From Nostoc sp. JL34 (lineage in GTDB: Bacteria > Cyanobacteriota > Cyanobacteriia > Cyanobacteriales > Nostocaceae), in contig NZ_JABXKQ010000135.1 in assembly GCF_017114945.1 (NCBI RefSeq), forward strand, positions 1-64,000: 64,000 nt of DNA, written 5' to 3'. A program made the position numbers and the translations under genes. This document shows positions 45,120-54,138 of the stretch, piece by piece; position 1 is the first letter of the stretch; the number at the start of each line of letters is the position of its first letter. A model generated the notes under the pieces. The model was given only the letters and a program-made list of their open reading frames with translations, was not told where the DNA came from and did no database searches.

Positions 45120-45973
45120 AATGAGTGACTGGCGAACCCCAAAGGAGTAAAAAGTTCTGCAACGGAGGTAAAATAAGCGATGCTCTGGCTTCCTTTGCCT
45201 TTTAACTTTTATAAAATTCGAGCCAAAAATCTTAGTTATTTTAGGCATAAGCATGACAAGAGGTAGGTAACCCATTCTCCAGGCATAAATCCGGGGGTTT
45301 TTAGCAGCCAAAATAGCGGCTTGGTTCCTGTGCAGGTTCCGAAATCCTATCCCCCGAACCTCTGGGCGCGGTTCCAATTAACAAGAAGAGTTAGTGCGTT
45401 GGGCGGAGAATGCCCGACTTCCCTGCTCTTAAGCAAGCTACGCGCAAGCAATCTCCCCTTCTCCCAAAGGGAGAGGCTAGCGCCAAGGGAGAAGCTAACT
45501 GGCGTGGTGTACTCATCCCCACGCCCCAAAAACACATTGGTTTGCCTAGTAGCAAGCAATATGTTTTTACCCTAATCGAGACTACGGCATAGTCTCTTGT
45601 CAAGTGGATACATGTTTTCTGCGGGGTTACGCAGTACCTGATCCAATTTCAACATGGCGGTATTATCTCATGAAATACTCTTGATTTTTTGACCTAAACA
45701 GAAAAGGATATAGAGCAAGTAATATTAAGCCCAGTTGAATACTGCATTGTTAGGGTTGACATACCAAATTAAAAATTAAAAATTAAAAATTCAGAAAGCT
45801 AAATTTCATCTAGGTTTCTATCTGTCACATTCTTTTTTTAAATTGGTATCACTCTCAAAGATGTTGGTAATGACAAGCCTTAAAAAGGAGGGAATTAATC
45901 CCCCTTTGGAAAGGGGGATATTCGGGGACAAAATATCACTAACACCAAGCGTATTAGGTTAAGGGGTAGGATT
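45120..45973. other. Repeat-filled intergenic region before metH 3' end
   Basis: 854 bp. 45,350-45,600 is a cluster of dispersed repeats: GTTGGGCGGAGAATGCCC, then CTCCCAAAGGGAGAGGCTAGCGCC with inverted partners. ATTAAAA heptamers lie at about 45,770-45,791 and an A/GGGGGATT hairpin (CCCCCTTTGG / AAAGGGGGAT) at 45,901-45,920. Several frames of 60-85 codons are open here on both strands because of the repeats; none looks coding. The upstream promoter of the CHAT block must lie within about 45,120-45,350. Confidence 0.6.
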
Positions 45974-48900
45974 CTACGCGCTAAAGTATTTTGCTAATGG
46001 ATGGTAAGCAATAATCGCAGTGGTAGACTGTTCTGGATAAAGTTGCTCACTTTCATCCATATATAAGTTAATCCTGTCAGTCTGCAATAACTCCAGTTGC
46101 TTGTATTGATCCTGAATGTTTGGACAAGCTGGATACCCAAAACTATAGCGTGAGCCACGATAGCGTTGTGCCAATATATCCCGAATATTATCGGGTTCAT
46201 CAACCACAAAACCTAACTCCCGGCGAATTCTGGCGTGTGTCCATTCAGCTACAGCCTCCGCCACCTGTACCGCCATGCCGTGGAAATACAGATAATCGGT
46301 GTATTGATTGGCAGCAAACAGCTTTTGGGCGAACTCTGTCGCAATCTCCCCTACAGTCACCGCCTGCATCGGGAAAACATCAATAATTCCCGACTCCTTT
46401 GGTGCAAAGAAATCTGCTATGCACAACCGTCTTAACGACTTCTGTCTAGGAAACTCGAAAGTTGCAACCTGTTGTGATTGGTTTTCTGAGTTATATATAT
46501 GTAGAGAATTTCCCTCAGATTGACAAGGAAAATACCCATAAATCACCTGGGGATGTAACAGATTCTCCTCAAGAATCCGCTGTTTCCAAGTTTCTAAAAC
46601 TGGGTACACTTTCTCAGCTAAGAAAGCCTGATATTCTTCCTTAGATTGTTCTTTTGGTTTGCGGAATTGCCACTGTCCAGCAATTAAAGCTTGTAAATCC
46701 AAATGCCAGAATATTTCCTCGATGGGAATATCACTAGGCTGTAACAACTTCGTTCCCCAGAAAGGCGGCGTTGGACGTTCAATATCTATCGCCACGGCTT
46801 CGGAACGTCTCGTATCTACTACTTTTGCTTCAGCAGATGTTTCTTCAGCAGTTTTAGTTACTGGTTCTTTGTGACCATTTGTCGAAACTTCAGCAGTTTC
46901 AACTTCATTCAAAAATCCCTGCAAATCTTCCCAGTTACCAGCGGACTTTGCTGGCATTAATTTATCCATGAAGTGCAAGTCAGAAAAGGCATCTTTGCCA
47001 TAAACAACTTTACCTTTGTAGGTTTTTTGGCAATCTTCATGCACAAACTTGGGAGTCAGTGCCGCACCACCTAAAATTACGGGGACACTAATTCCTTTTT
47101 CGTTGAATACCTCCAAATTTTCTTTCATGAAGGCGGTGGATTTTACCAGCAAACCACTCATGGCTATACAATCAGCTTTGTGCTGTTCGTAAGCGTTGAT
47201 GATGTTTTCCACCGGCTGCTTAATTCCCAGGTTAATCACCTTGTAGCCGTTGTTGGACAAGATGATATCTACCAAGTTTTTACCAATGTCGTGGACATCG
47301 CCTTTAACTGTGGCAATGATAAAGGTTCCCTTGGCATTGTTGCCTGATTCTGATTTTTCCATGAACGGTTCTAGAAACGCCACCGCCGCTTTCATGGTTT
47401 CCGCAGATTGCAAGACGAAGGGTAACTGCATTTGTCCCGAACCGAATAATTCCCCGACAACTTTCATGCCATCTAGCAGAAAGGTGTTGATAATCTCTAA
47501 GGGGGGATGTTCTTCTAAGGCTTTTTTCAGATGTTCTTCTAAGCCAATGCGTTCGCCGTCGATGATGTGGCGTTTTAGACGTTCTGGGATGGGGAGACTT
47601 TCATCTAAGGAGCGATCGCGCTTAGTTGTCACCCCGGCAAACGCTGTGGTAAGCTCTCCCAAGGGATCGTAAACGCAAACATTACCCTCAAACTTCCGCT
47701 CATCATAAATCAACTGGCGACAGATTTCTTGATGACGGGCGTCAATCTTCGAGAGCGGTAAAATTTTGTTAGCGCTGACAATGGCTGCATCCATTCCCGC
47801 CGTCGTCGCCTCGTGCAAAAACACCGAGTTCAGCACCATCCGCGAAGCTGGATTTAAACCAAAGGAAATATTGGAAACACCCAAAATCACATGACATCCA
47901 GGCAATCCTTCACGAATCCGCCGGATAGATTCAATTGTGGCTTTACCGTTTTCTCGGTCTTCTTCAATCCCGGTGGAAATTGGTAACGCTAGGGTATCAA
48001 AGAATATTTCTGTGGGTGGTATGCCATATTCTACAGCTTGACGGTATGCACGCTCTGCGATCGCAAACTTTTTATCTGCTGTCCGCGCCATCCCATCTTC
48101 ATCGATAGTACCAATGACTATGCCAGCACCGTATTTTTTCGCTAACTCCAACACTTTCAAAAAGCGCGGTTCCCCATCTTCGTAGTTGGTGGAGTTCAGC
48201 AAACATTTACCACCGGCAACCTTTAAACCCGCCTCCATCTTTTCCCATTCGGTGGAGTCAAGCATTAAAGGCAATGTCACATTATTAACAATGCGCGAAA
48301 CTAATTCGTGCATATCCCGCACGCCGTCGCGTCCCACATAATCGACGTTGACATCAAGGATGTGTGCGCCTTCTTTGACTTGCGCCCTCGCCATTGAAAC
48401 GAGTCCATCCCAATCTTCGGCATTGAGCAAATCGCGGCACTTCTTGGAACCACTGGCGTTGAGACGTTCGCCAACAATCAAGAAGGAATTATCTTGATCG
48501 TAGGGCTGAGTGGTGTAAATTGATGCTGCTGCTGGTTCTAAACTTGGGTATCTAACTTTTGGCTTCAGGTCTTTAGCAAGTTCTGCCAATTGTTGAATGT
48601 GTTCTGGACGCGTCCCACAGCAACCCCCAATCACTTGGACACCCAAATCTTCAACAAAATGCATCAGCGACATCCGTAATTCTAACGGTGTCAGGCGGTA
48701 GTGCGCTTGACCGCCGACGTTTTCAGGTAAACCCGCATTGGGTATACAGGAAACGATGAAAGGTGAATGTTCTGCCAGATACTTGATATGTGGTTTCATC
48801 AAGTCTGGGCCTGTGGCGCAGTTTAGACCGAGAATGTCAATTGGGTAATGTTCCAGAATCGTCAGCACAGCACTGATTTCTGAACCAACCAACATTGTGC

Positions 48901-49501
48901 CCATGCTTTCCATTGTCACAGACACCATCAATGGTCTGCGATCGCCTTTCTTGGCAAACACTTCTTCAATACCATTCAGCGCCGCCTTAATTTGCAGCAC
49001 ATCTTGGCAAGTCTCCACCAGAAATAAATCCACACCACCATCCCACAGCGCTTCTGCTTGTTCAGCAAAAGTAGCTTTCATGGTGTCAAAGTCAATATGT
49101 CCCAAGGTCGGAAGTTTAGTTGTGGGGCCGATGGAACCTGCCACAAACCGGGGTTTTTCTGGCGTGGAAAATTCCGCAGCGACACGCTTGGCCAATTCTG
49201 CGGCTGTTTTGCTGAGGTAATAGGCTTGGTCTGCCAAGTCATATTCTGCCAGCACCAGGGATGTACTACCAAAGGTATCGGTTTCAATGACATCAGCACC
49301 AGCAGCGAGAAAGTCGCGGTGAACCTTAGCGACAGCTTCGGGGTTCGTGTGGACTAAGTATTCATTACAACCTTCATACTGTGGGCCGCCAAAGTCTTCA
49401 GCAGTCAGGTTTTGGGTTTGCAGGTTGGTTCCCATCGCCCCGTCGAAGACGAGGACTGGGCTATCTGGACTACGCAGGCGTTCAAGGAAAGGATGAGTCA
49501 T
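45974..49501 (-). CDS. metH: Cobalamin-dependent methionine synthase
   Basis: 1175 aa. Transfers methyl from methyltetrahydrofolate to homocysteine via cobalamin. Domains: homocysteine-binding barrel (1-330) with zinc ligands Cys228, Cys294 and Cys295 (GLNCATG, GGCCGT); pterin-binding barrel (340-620; VGERLNASGSKK, DVNVDYVGRDG); cobalamin-binding region (635-880) with His737 in DVHDIGKN; and the reactivation domain (950-1160; PACPNIQDQ). A ~50-residue acidic linker (about 868-915) precedes the last domain. AGGA lies 7 bases before ATG. No cobalamin riboswitch was recognised upstream. Monocistronic. Confidence 0.98.
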   Translation of the reverse strand: MTHPFLERLRSPDSPVLVFDGAMGTNLQTQNLTAEDFGGPQYEGCNEYLVHTNPEAVAKVHRDFLAAGADVIETDTFGSTSLVLAEYDLADQAYYLSKTAAELAKRVAAEFSTPEKPRFVAGSIGPTTKLPTLGHIDFDTMKATFAEQAEALWDGGVDLFLVETCQDVLQIKAALNGIEEVFAKKGDRRPLMVSVTMESMGTMLVGSEISAVLTILEHYPIDILGLNCATGPDLMKPHIKYLAEHSPFIVSCIPNAGLPENVGGQAHYRLTPLELRMSLMHFVEDLGVQVIGGCCGTRPEHIQQLAELAKDLKPKVRYPSLEPAAASIYTTQPYDQDNSFLIVGERLNASGSKKCRDLLNAEDWDGLVSMARAQVKEGAHILDVNVDYVGRDGVRDMHELVSRIVNNVTLPLMLDSTEWEKMEAGLKVAGGKCLLNSTNYEDGEPRFLKVLELAKKYGAGIVIGTIDEDGMARTADKKFAIAERAYRQAVEYGIPPTEIFFDTLALPISTGIEEDRENGKATIESIRRIREGLPGCHVILGVSNISFGLNPASRMVLNSVFLHEATTAGMDAAIVSANKILPLSKIDARHQEICRQLIYDERKFEGNVCVYDPLGELTTAFAGVTTKRDRSLDESLPIPERLKRHIIDGERIGLEEHLKKALEEHPPLEIINTFLLDGMKVVGELFGSGQMQLPFVLQSAETMKAAVAFLEPFMEKSESGNNAKGTFIIATVKGDVHDIGKNLVDIILSNNGYKVINLGIKQPVENIINAYEQHKADCIAMSGLLVKSTAFMKENLEVFNEKGISVPVILGGAALTPKFVHEDCQKTYKGKVVYGKDAFSDLHFMDKLMPAKSAGNWEDLQGFLNEVETAEVSTNGHKEPVTKTAEETSAEAKVVDTRRSEAVAIDIERPTPPFWGTKLLQPSDIPIEEIFWHLDLQALIAGQWQFRKPKEQSKEEYQAFLAEKVYPVLETWKQRILEENLLHPQVIYGYFPCQSEGNSLHIYNSENQSQQVATFEFPRQKSLRRLCIADFFAPKESGIIDVFPMQAVTVGEIATEFAQKLFAANQYTDYLYFHGMAVQVAEAVAEWTHARIRRELGFVVDEPDNIRDILAQRYRGSRYSFGYPACPNIQDQYKQLELLQTDRINLYMDESEQLYPEQSTTAIIAYHPLAKYFSA

Positions 49502-49680
49502 ATTTTCCTAGAAGAAATGAGGAAATCAAGTGAGTCTTGTTATACTCCACTTACTTTATTATTTTCCAAAATTTTGGGAGTTTCGGCAGTATGTAATGGA
49601 AAAATTCTTATATACTGAAGCATTTGATGTGCTTATATTGTCAATATGCATGGTGGACTAGTTTATACAGAGGTCGTTCT

Positions 49681-50460
49681 ATGGAAAGAAGGAAAATTTT
49701 AATTGCAACTAAAACATACCCTTCAATTAGCACTAAATATCAAGAAACAGTCTGTACAGCAGGGGTTTTATTAGATGATGACGAGAAACCAGTTCAGTGG
49801 ATTCGCATTTATCCCATTCGTTTCCGTCAATTAGATTTTGATAAGCGTTATCCAAGATGGTCAATTATAAGTGCTAAAATAGAAAGAAATGACAAAGATT
49901 ATAGAGAAGAAAGTTTTCGTATAGATGATTCTTCGATAGAAGTAATACGAAAAATTGATACTCGCAAAAACTGGGAAGAGCGAAAAGCTTTGGTTCTGCC
50001 ACTAGAATTCAAATCTATTCGGGAGATTAAAGAGCAAGGTAAGTCTCTCGGTATTATTAAACCACAAACTATAAAAAAATACTTCTGTAACGAGACAGAA
50101 CGAGAATGGAACCCAAAACAGCAAGGAATCTTGGATCAACTAGACTTGTTTGAGCCTTCAGTGCAGTTAGATAAAATCCCTTACAATTTTGGTTACGAGT
50201 TTATTTCTCAAGATGGAGATAAGCATCGTTGTACAATAAGCGATTGGGAAATTCAGCAACTTTATAGAAATTGTCGAGATAGATCAAATGAAACAAGTAT
50301 AGACAATAAAGAAAAGGAGGCTTTAGAAAAAGTACGCCAGAAACTAGAAGACGAGTTTTTAAACAAAAAAGATTTATACTTTATCATGGGAAACCTAAAA
50401 ACTCACAAAAATAGCTTTATGATTATTGGGATATTTTACCCACCATTAATAAAAATATAA
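49681..50460 (+). CDS. Unknown protein paired with DUF488 gene
   Basis: 259 aa from ATG 49681, AGAGG 7 bases upstream. The N-terminal domain reads KILIATKTYPSISTKYQETV, AGVLLDDDEKPVQWIRIYPI and FDKRYPRWSIISAKIERN, a wording I recall from proteins encoded next to DUF488 genes in scattered bacteria. The centre has FGYEFISQDGDKHRCTISDWEIQQLYRNC and the end LYFIMGNLKTHKNSFMIIGIF. No membrane segment and no recognised catalytic motif. Lys, Ile and A/T content are much higher than in metH, which suggests acquisition by transfer. DUF488 starts 31 bp downstream on the same strand, so the two probably form an operon. Confidence 0.8.
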   Translation: MERRKILIATKTYPSISTKYQETVCTAGVLLDDDEKPVQWIRIYPIRFRQLDFDKRYPRWSIISAKIERNDKDYREESFRIDDSSIEVIRKIDTRKNWEERKALVLPLEFKSIREIKEQGKSLGIIKPQTIKKYFCNETEREWNPKQQGILDQLDLFEPSVQLDKIPYNFGYEFISQDGDKHRCTISDWEIQQLYRNCRDRSNETSIDNKEKEALEKVRQKLEDEFLNKKDLYFIMGNLKTHKNSFMIIGIFYPPLIKI

Positions 50461-50491
50461 TATTGAAACTTGATTGTTCCAGGAATTAAAA

Positions 50492-50914
50492 ATGAAAGTT
50501 AAAGATATTGCTAAAACAAGATGTATACTTACTTTTGGATATGGCAATCGCAAAGACTACGATGCCTTCTTAGAATACCTGCAAAAGTTTGATGTGGGAT
50601 ATGTTGTTGATGTGAGGATTCTTCCTCGTGCTTGGAGCCGGAAATGGTACGGCGACAAAATTAAAATATTCTGTGAATTAAATAATATTGAGTATATTTC
50701 TAAAACCGCTTTAGGTAACACATCTGGTAAAGAAAATTGGATTCCAGTAAATCAAGAAGAAGCAGATAAAGCTCTACATGAAATTGCACAAGTTGCTCAA
50801 ACGGGTAATGTTTTACTCTTGTGTGCTGAAATGAACCCGAATCGCTGTCATCGGAAAGAAGTTGCTGATTGCTTGGGAAACTTAGTATCAATGCCTGTTA
50901 AGCATTTAGAATAG
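50492..50914 (+). CDS. DUF488 family protein
   Basis: 140 aa from ATG 50492 (AGGAA 8 bases upstream). Family features: ILTFGYGNRKDYDAFLEYL at the N-terminus, VVDVRILPRAWSRKW, LNNIEYIS, and the C-terminal LLCAEMNPNRCHRKEVADCL with the CAE-x3-(N/P)-x-CHR signature; two Cys and one His could bind a metal or act in catalysis. DUF488 members occur beside DNA-modification, defence and TA-like genes; no activity is established. Second gene of a two-gene unit with the protein at 49681. Confidence 0.9.
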   Translation: MKVKDIAKTRCILTFGYGNRKDYDAFLEYLQKFDVGYVVDVRILPRAWSRKWYGDKIKIFCELNNIEYISKTALGNTSGKENWIPVNQEEADKALHEIAQVAQTGNVLLLCAEMNPNRCHRKEVADCLGNLVSMPVKHLE

Positions 50915-50979
50915 TAATCTAAAATTTTCTCGATACTTAGAGAAGAATGTTTAATAAACCTCATTTCACAACAGGCAAT

Positions 50980-51020
50980 CTAGTGGTGCGACGCCGAATA
51001 GACCGTCGTAGACATCGCAA
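50980..51020. repeat. Palindromic repeat fragment GCGACGCCGAATAG...CGTCGTAGACATCGC
   Basis: A diverged copy of the GCGATGTCTACG-type palindrome family, in the 500-bp non-coding stretch after DUF488. Confidence 0.5.
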
Positions 51021-51071
51021 TTATAAAGCGATCGTAGTCGTAAGATGTGTTAGCGCAAAAGCGTAATGCAC

Positions 51072-51239
51072 CATTGAACTCCATTAATGAGTCTTTGAAC
51101 TCCGTTAATGAGTGTTTGAACTCTATTAATGAGTCTTTTAACTCCGTTAATGAGTGTTTGAACTCCATTAATGAGGCTTTGAACTCCGTTAACGAGTCTT
51201 TGAACTCCATTAACGAGTCTTTTATATTCGTGAATGAGT
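51072..51239. repeat. Tandem array of eight 21-bp units
   Basis: Units beginning TTTGAACTCC and ending TTAATGAGT(C/G) repeat at exact 21-bp spacing. Successive units alternate A/G at one position (CCAT versus CCGT), giving a 42-bp higher-order period. Both strands are open: plus LNSINES heptads, minus FKHSLTE heptads. No start, ribosome site or flanking conserved sequence, so it is called a repeat. Its sequence is unrelated to the 21-bp array at 24263-24464. Confidence 0.85.
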
Positions 51240-51415
51240 GAATGTTATTGCGAGGTTAGCAATGCTTACGGCAAGTATTGCGTCCTACGCACCCTGCTAA
51301 TTTAAATATTACAGCCGTTTCTACGCAGATAGAACACATTAATCTAGTCCCATTCTGCATAACCTGCAATACACTAATCTGGTAAATATCGCTACAAAGT
51401 TGGTGAGGTTTGCAG

Positions 51416-51606
51416 GTGACAAACGAAGAACTGTTGCAAATTATTGAACAAGCTGCCAGGGAAAAGGCAACGGTGCTATCCCTCTATAACAAGCTAAACT
51501 GCTGGTAGTTGGTGAAGAAAATGTGGGTAAAACATCATTAACAGCGCTACACGATGAAGACTTTCACACCCACGAATCCACTACCCACGGTATTGAAATT
51601 AAATAG
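51416..51606 (+). pseudogene. Remnant of LRR-GTPase (ROCO/Miro-like) protein
   Basis: GTG at 51416 opens TNEELLQIIEQAAREKATVLSL, the N-terminus of cyanobacterial leucine-rich-repeat GTPases, and stops after 30 codons. In another frame the next bases encode AKLLVVGEENVGKTSLTAL, the Ras-like P-loop that normally follows several hundred residues later, ending HGIEIK and TAG. The whole LRR block has been deleted and the frame broken. It lies between the 21-bp array and the amidase gene. Confidence 0.75.
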
Positions 51607-51780
51607 CTTTTAACAGCACTATTGCAGGGATTATCAAGGTATATTTGACTAGAATTAAGGTATTATAGCGATTATTATTTGGACACCATAAGCGGTAGGG
51701 GTTTACAGAAGTGCGCCTCTACAACTGACACGCCAGTTTAGCTATAAATTAATATCTACCGTTTTACGGGTATTAGAAAA

Positions 51781-52659
51781 ATGAAGTTTACAGACTGGGC
51801 GACTAGGGTGCTACTAATCTGGCTGATGTTTGCCACTCTAATTGTAGTGCTGCTAATTGGACGAGCGACAAAATTACACAACAATCCGACAATATCCCGT
51901 ATATCCAATCCACAGGTTACAGCTTTCAGTCAATATCCCCAGGCGCAATTTCAATCAGCGAAAGAGCCAGAGAAGAAATCTCAACGGGTTATCAAGTCCC
52001 CAGTCAAGCTTAACAAGCCTGTAGCAAGGTATATAACCACTCAAGCTTTTGCACAGTACAGACCTAATTATCAAGTTGCTTCAGTTGACCCAAGTAACTA
52101 TGGTGAACGTTATACCCAAGATGTTAATGGCATTCCTCTCAGCAACCAACCAATTATCGTCATCCATGAAACTGGTTATTCAGCTTCTAGCGCCATCAAT
52201 TTCTTTCAAGTAGCTCATACTGATGAAGGTGTGCAAGCAAGTTACCACGCCTTAATCAAGTTAGATGGAACGGTAGTTTATCTAGTACCGCCAGAAAAGC
52301 GGGCTTTTGGTGCAGCTAACTCTGTGTTTGATGGTTCTCAGGGAGTGGAAACTGTGCAGACTAATCCGACTTTACCTGCGTCTGTGAATAATTTTGCTTA
52401 TCACGTTTCTTTGGAAACACCGCCAGATAGTTATGACAGTAGCAGCCAACAAACCCATAGCGGCTACAGCGAAGCTCAATATCATTCTCTTGCTTGGTTA
52501 ATTGCTCAAAGTCAAGTCCCAGACGATCGCATCACTACGCACCATTTAGTAGACCGTTCTGGTAAAAAAGTTGACCCGATAAATTTTGATGGTCATAAAT
52601 TTCTCAGCTTACTTAATACTTATCGTCAGGTTAGACCAATTTATCGAGTCAGCAAATAA
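51781..52659 (+). CDS. N-acetylmuramoyl-L-alanine amidase (amidase_2, AmpD-like)
   Basis: 292 aa. One N-terminal membrane helix (9-27), a ~90-residue variable linker, then the zinc amidase domain with His129 in IIVIHETG, GVQASYHALIKLDGTVVYLVPPEKRAFGA and the second ligand region THHLVDRSGKKVDPINFDG. It should cleave the peptide side chain from peptidoglycan, anchored on the outer face of the inner membrane. The linker before the domain is typical of cyanobacterial exported hydrolases. ATG at 51781 lacks a strong ribosome site. A pair of C/G-rich hairpins follows the stop. Confidence 0.93.
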   Translation: MKFTDWATRVLLIWLMFATLIVVLLIGRATKLHNNPTISRISNPQVTAFSQYPQAQFQSAKEPEKKSQRVIKSPVKLNKPVARYITTQAFAQYRPNYQVASVDPSNYGERYTQDVNGIPLSNQPIIVIHETGYSASSAINFFQVAHTDEGVQASYHALIKLDGTVVYLVPPEKRAFGAANSVFDGSQGVETVQTNPTLPASVNNFAYHVSLETPPDSYDSSSQQTHSGYSEAQYHSLAWLIAQSQVPDDRITTHHLVDRSGKKVDPINFDGHKFLSLLNTYRQVRPIYRVSK

Positions 52660-52684
52660 TTCAGATGAATAAGAGATCCCCCAA

Positions 52685-52733
52685 CCCCCTTAAAAAGGGG
52701 GCTTTTTATATCCCCCCCTTAAAAAGGGGGATC
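52685..52733. terminator. Double hairpin CCCCCTTAAAAAGGGGG, terminator-like
   Basis: Two successive copies of a CCCCCTT/AAGGGGG stem-loop; the first is followed by CTTTTTAT and lies 26 bp past the amidase stop. It is also a dispersed element (compare 45,901-45,920). Confidence 0.7.
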
Positions 52734-52846
52734 AAGTTTTCAGGTTTTTGAGTGCATAAGTCCTATTTAATTTTGAATTGTTAACTTGCTCAAGAAGGCG
52801 CGATCGCGTCAAAATAAGAGTTAAGACGCTGTAATCTAACTTAACA

Positions 52847-54103
52847 ATGACCATAACGCAGCTTGAGCAAATTTCCCCTCAACTAACACCGCCAAATGAG
52901 CGGGGATATGAATATGATTTGGTAATTGTCGGCGGTGGGATTATTGGGTTAACTCTAGCCTCTGCTTTAAAAGATTCTGGTTTGAGTATCTTGCTAATTG
53001 AGGCAAAAGTGGCATCAGCGGCGGTAGCCAAGGGACAAGCTTATGCAGTTCACAAACTTTCGTCGCTGATTTATGAAGGTATTGGCGTTTGGGACAAAAT
53101 GTTGCCGCAAATCGCTAAATATTGCCGAGTCCGTCTTTCCGATGCCGATCATCCCGATGTGGTGGAATTTACCACAGATGATATAAATACAGCAGAGTTG
53201 GGTTATGTGGCGGAACACCAAGCCCTGTTGCAGCCGTTGCAAGATTTCGTCCAAAATTGTCCCAATGTGACTTATTTGTGTCCGGCGGAAGTGGTAAATA
53301 CACAATACCAGCAGAATATAGTCGCGATAGAAATAAAAGTTGCCGATCAGCTAAAGACAGTTCGCAGCAAATTAGTTGTAGCAGCAGATGGATCGCGATC
53401 GCCAATTCGCCAAGCTGCTGGAATCAAAACTTCGGGCTGGAAATATTGGCAATCTTGCATTGTCGCATTTGTCAAACCAGAAAAACCCCACAATAACACC
53501 GCTTACGAAAGATTTTGGTCTAGCGGCCCCTTTGCGATTTTACCTTTACCGGGGAACCGTTGCCGCATTGTCTGGACAGCCCCCCACGAAGAAGCAAAAG
53601 CTTTGTGTGCTTTAAATGATGAGCAATTTTTGGCAGAACTAAGCCGCCGCTATGGCGATCAGATGGGGAAACTGGAATTACTAGGCGATCGCTTTGTTTT
53701 TCAAGTACAACTCATGCAAAGCGATCGCTACGTTCTCCCGCGACTAGCATTGATTGGTGATGCGGCGCACAATTGCCATCCCGTCGGCGGACAAGGTTTA
53801 AATTTGGGTATTCGGGATGCAGCGGCTTTAGCGCAAGTAATTCAAGCAGCGCACAAATCGGGTAAAGATATTGGCAATATTCAGATTCTCAAAGGTTATG
53901 AACGCTGGCGCAAGCTAGAGAATCTGACAATTTTAGGTTTCACCGATTTGTTAGATCGGATGTTCTCTAATAATTTCTTCCCTGTAGTGGTGGTTCGTCG
54001 CTTGGGTTTATGGTTCTTGCAGCGAGTACCTATATTAAAAGTATTTATGCTGAAATTGATGATTGGCTTAAAGGGGCGGACTCCAGAATTAGCAAAACGC
54101 TAA
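52847..54103 (+). CDS. UbiH/COQ6-family FAD-dependent hydroxylase
   Basis: 418 aa. FAD site DLVIVGGGIIGLTLASALKDSGL at about 25-47, middle DG motif VVAADGSRSPIRQAAGI and the GDAAHNCHPVGGQGLNLGIRDA motif (about 302-323) that define the ubiquinone-biosynthesis hydroxylase family. Cyanobacteria lack ubiquinone, so the substrate is probably a prenylquinone, chromanol or carotenoid-like aromatic; not decidable here. The C-terminus FLQRVPILKVFMLKLMIGLKG is amphipathic and may touch the membrane. Monocistronic, convergent with the site-2 protease gene with 35 bp between stops. Confidence 0.93.
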   Translation: MTITQLEQISPQLTPPNERGYEYDLVIVGGGIIGLTLASALKDSGLSILLIEAKVASAAVAKGQAYAVHKLSSLIYEGIGVWDKMLPQIAKYCRVRLSDADHPDVVEFTTDDINTAELGYVAEHQALLQPLQDFVQNCPNVTYLCPAEVVNTQYQQNIVAIEIKVADQLKTVRSKLVVAADGSRSPIRQAAGIKTSGWKYWQSCIVAFVKPEKPHNNTAYERFWSSGPFAILPLPGNRCRIVWTAPHEEAKALCALNDEQFLAELSRRYGDQMGKLELLGDRFVFQVQLMQSDRYVLPRLALIGDAAHNCHPVGGQGLNLGIRDAAALAQVIQAAHKSGKDIGNIQILKGYERWRKLENLTILGFTDLLDRMFSNNFFPVVVVRRLGLWFLQRVPILKVFMLKLMIGLKGRTPELAKR

Positions 54104-54138
54104 GGCTTGAGAACGCAATCGCTGATATGTTTACTTGA

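Noticed and set aside
45300..45620. Several overlapping 60-85 codon frames on both strands
   Set aside because: All lie in a cluster of dispersed inverted repeats, which keep frames open by their symmetry; none has coding features.
46000..49400. Many open frames opposite metH
   Set aside because: Antisense shadows of a conserved, well-identified gene.
49502..49680. Cobalamin riboswitch upstream of metH
   Set aside because: The upstream region is short, A/T-rich and shows no B12-box-like sequence.
51072..51239. CRISPR-like regular repeat
   Set aside because: Units are contiguous with no spacers and no cas genes are nearby.
51047..51241. Open frames on both strands encoding LNSINES or FKHSLTE heptads
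   Set aside because: Product of the 21-bp array; both strands are equally open, so coding cannot be claimed.
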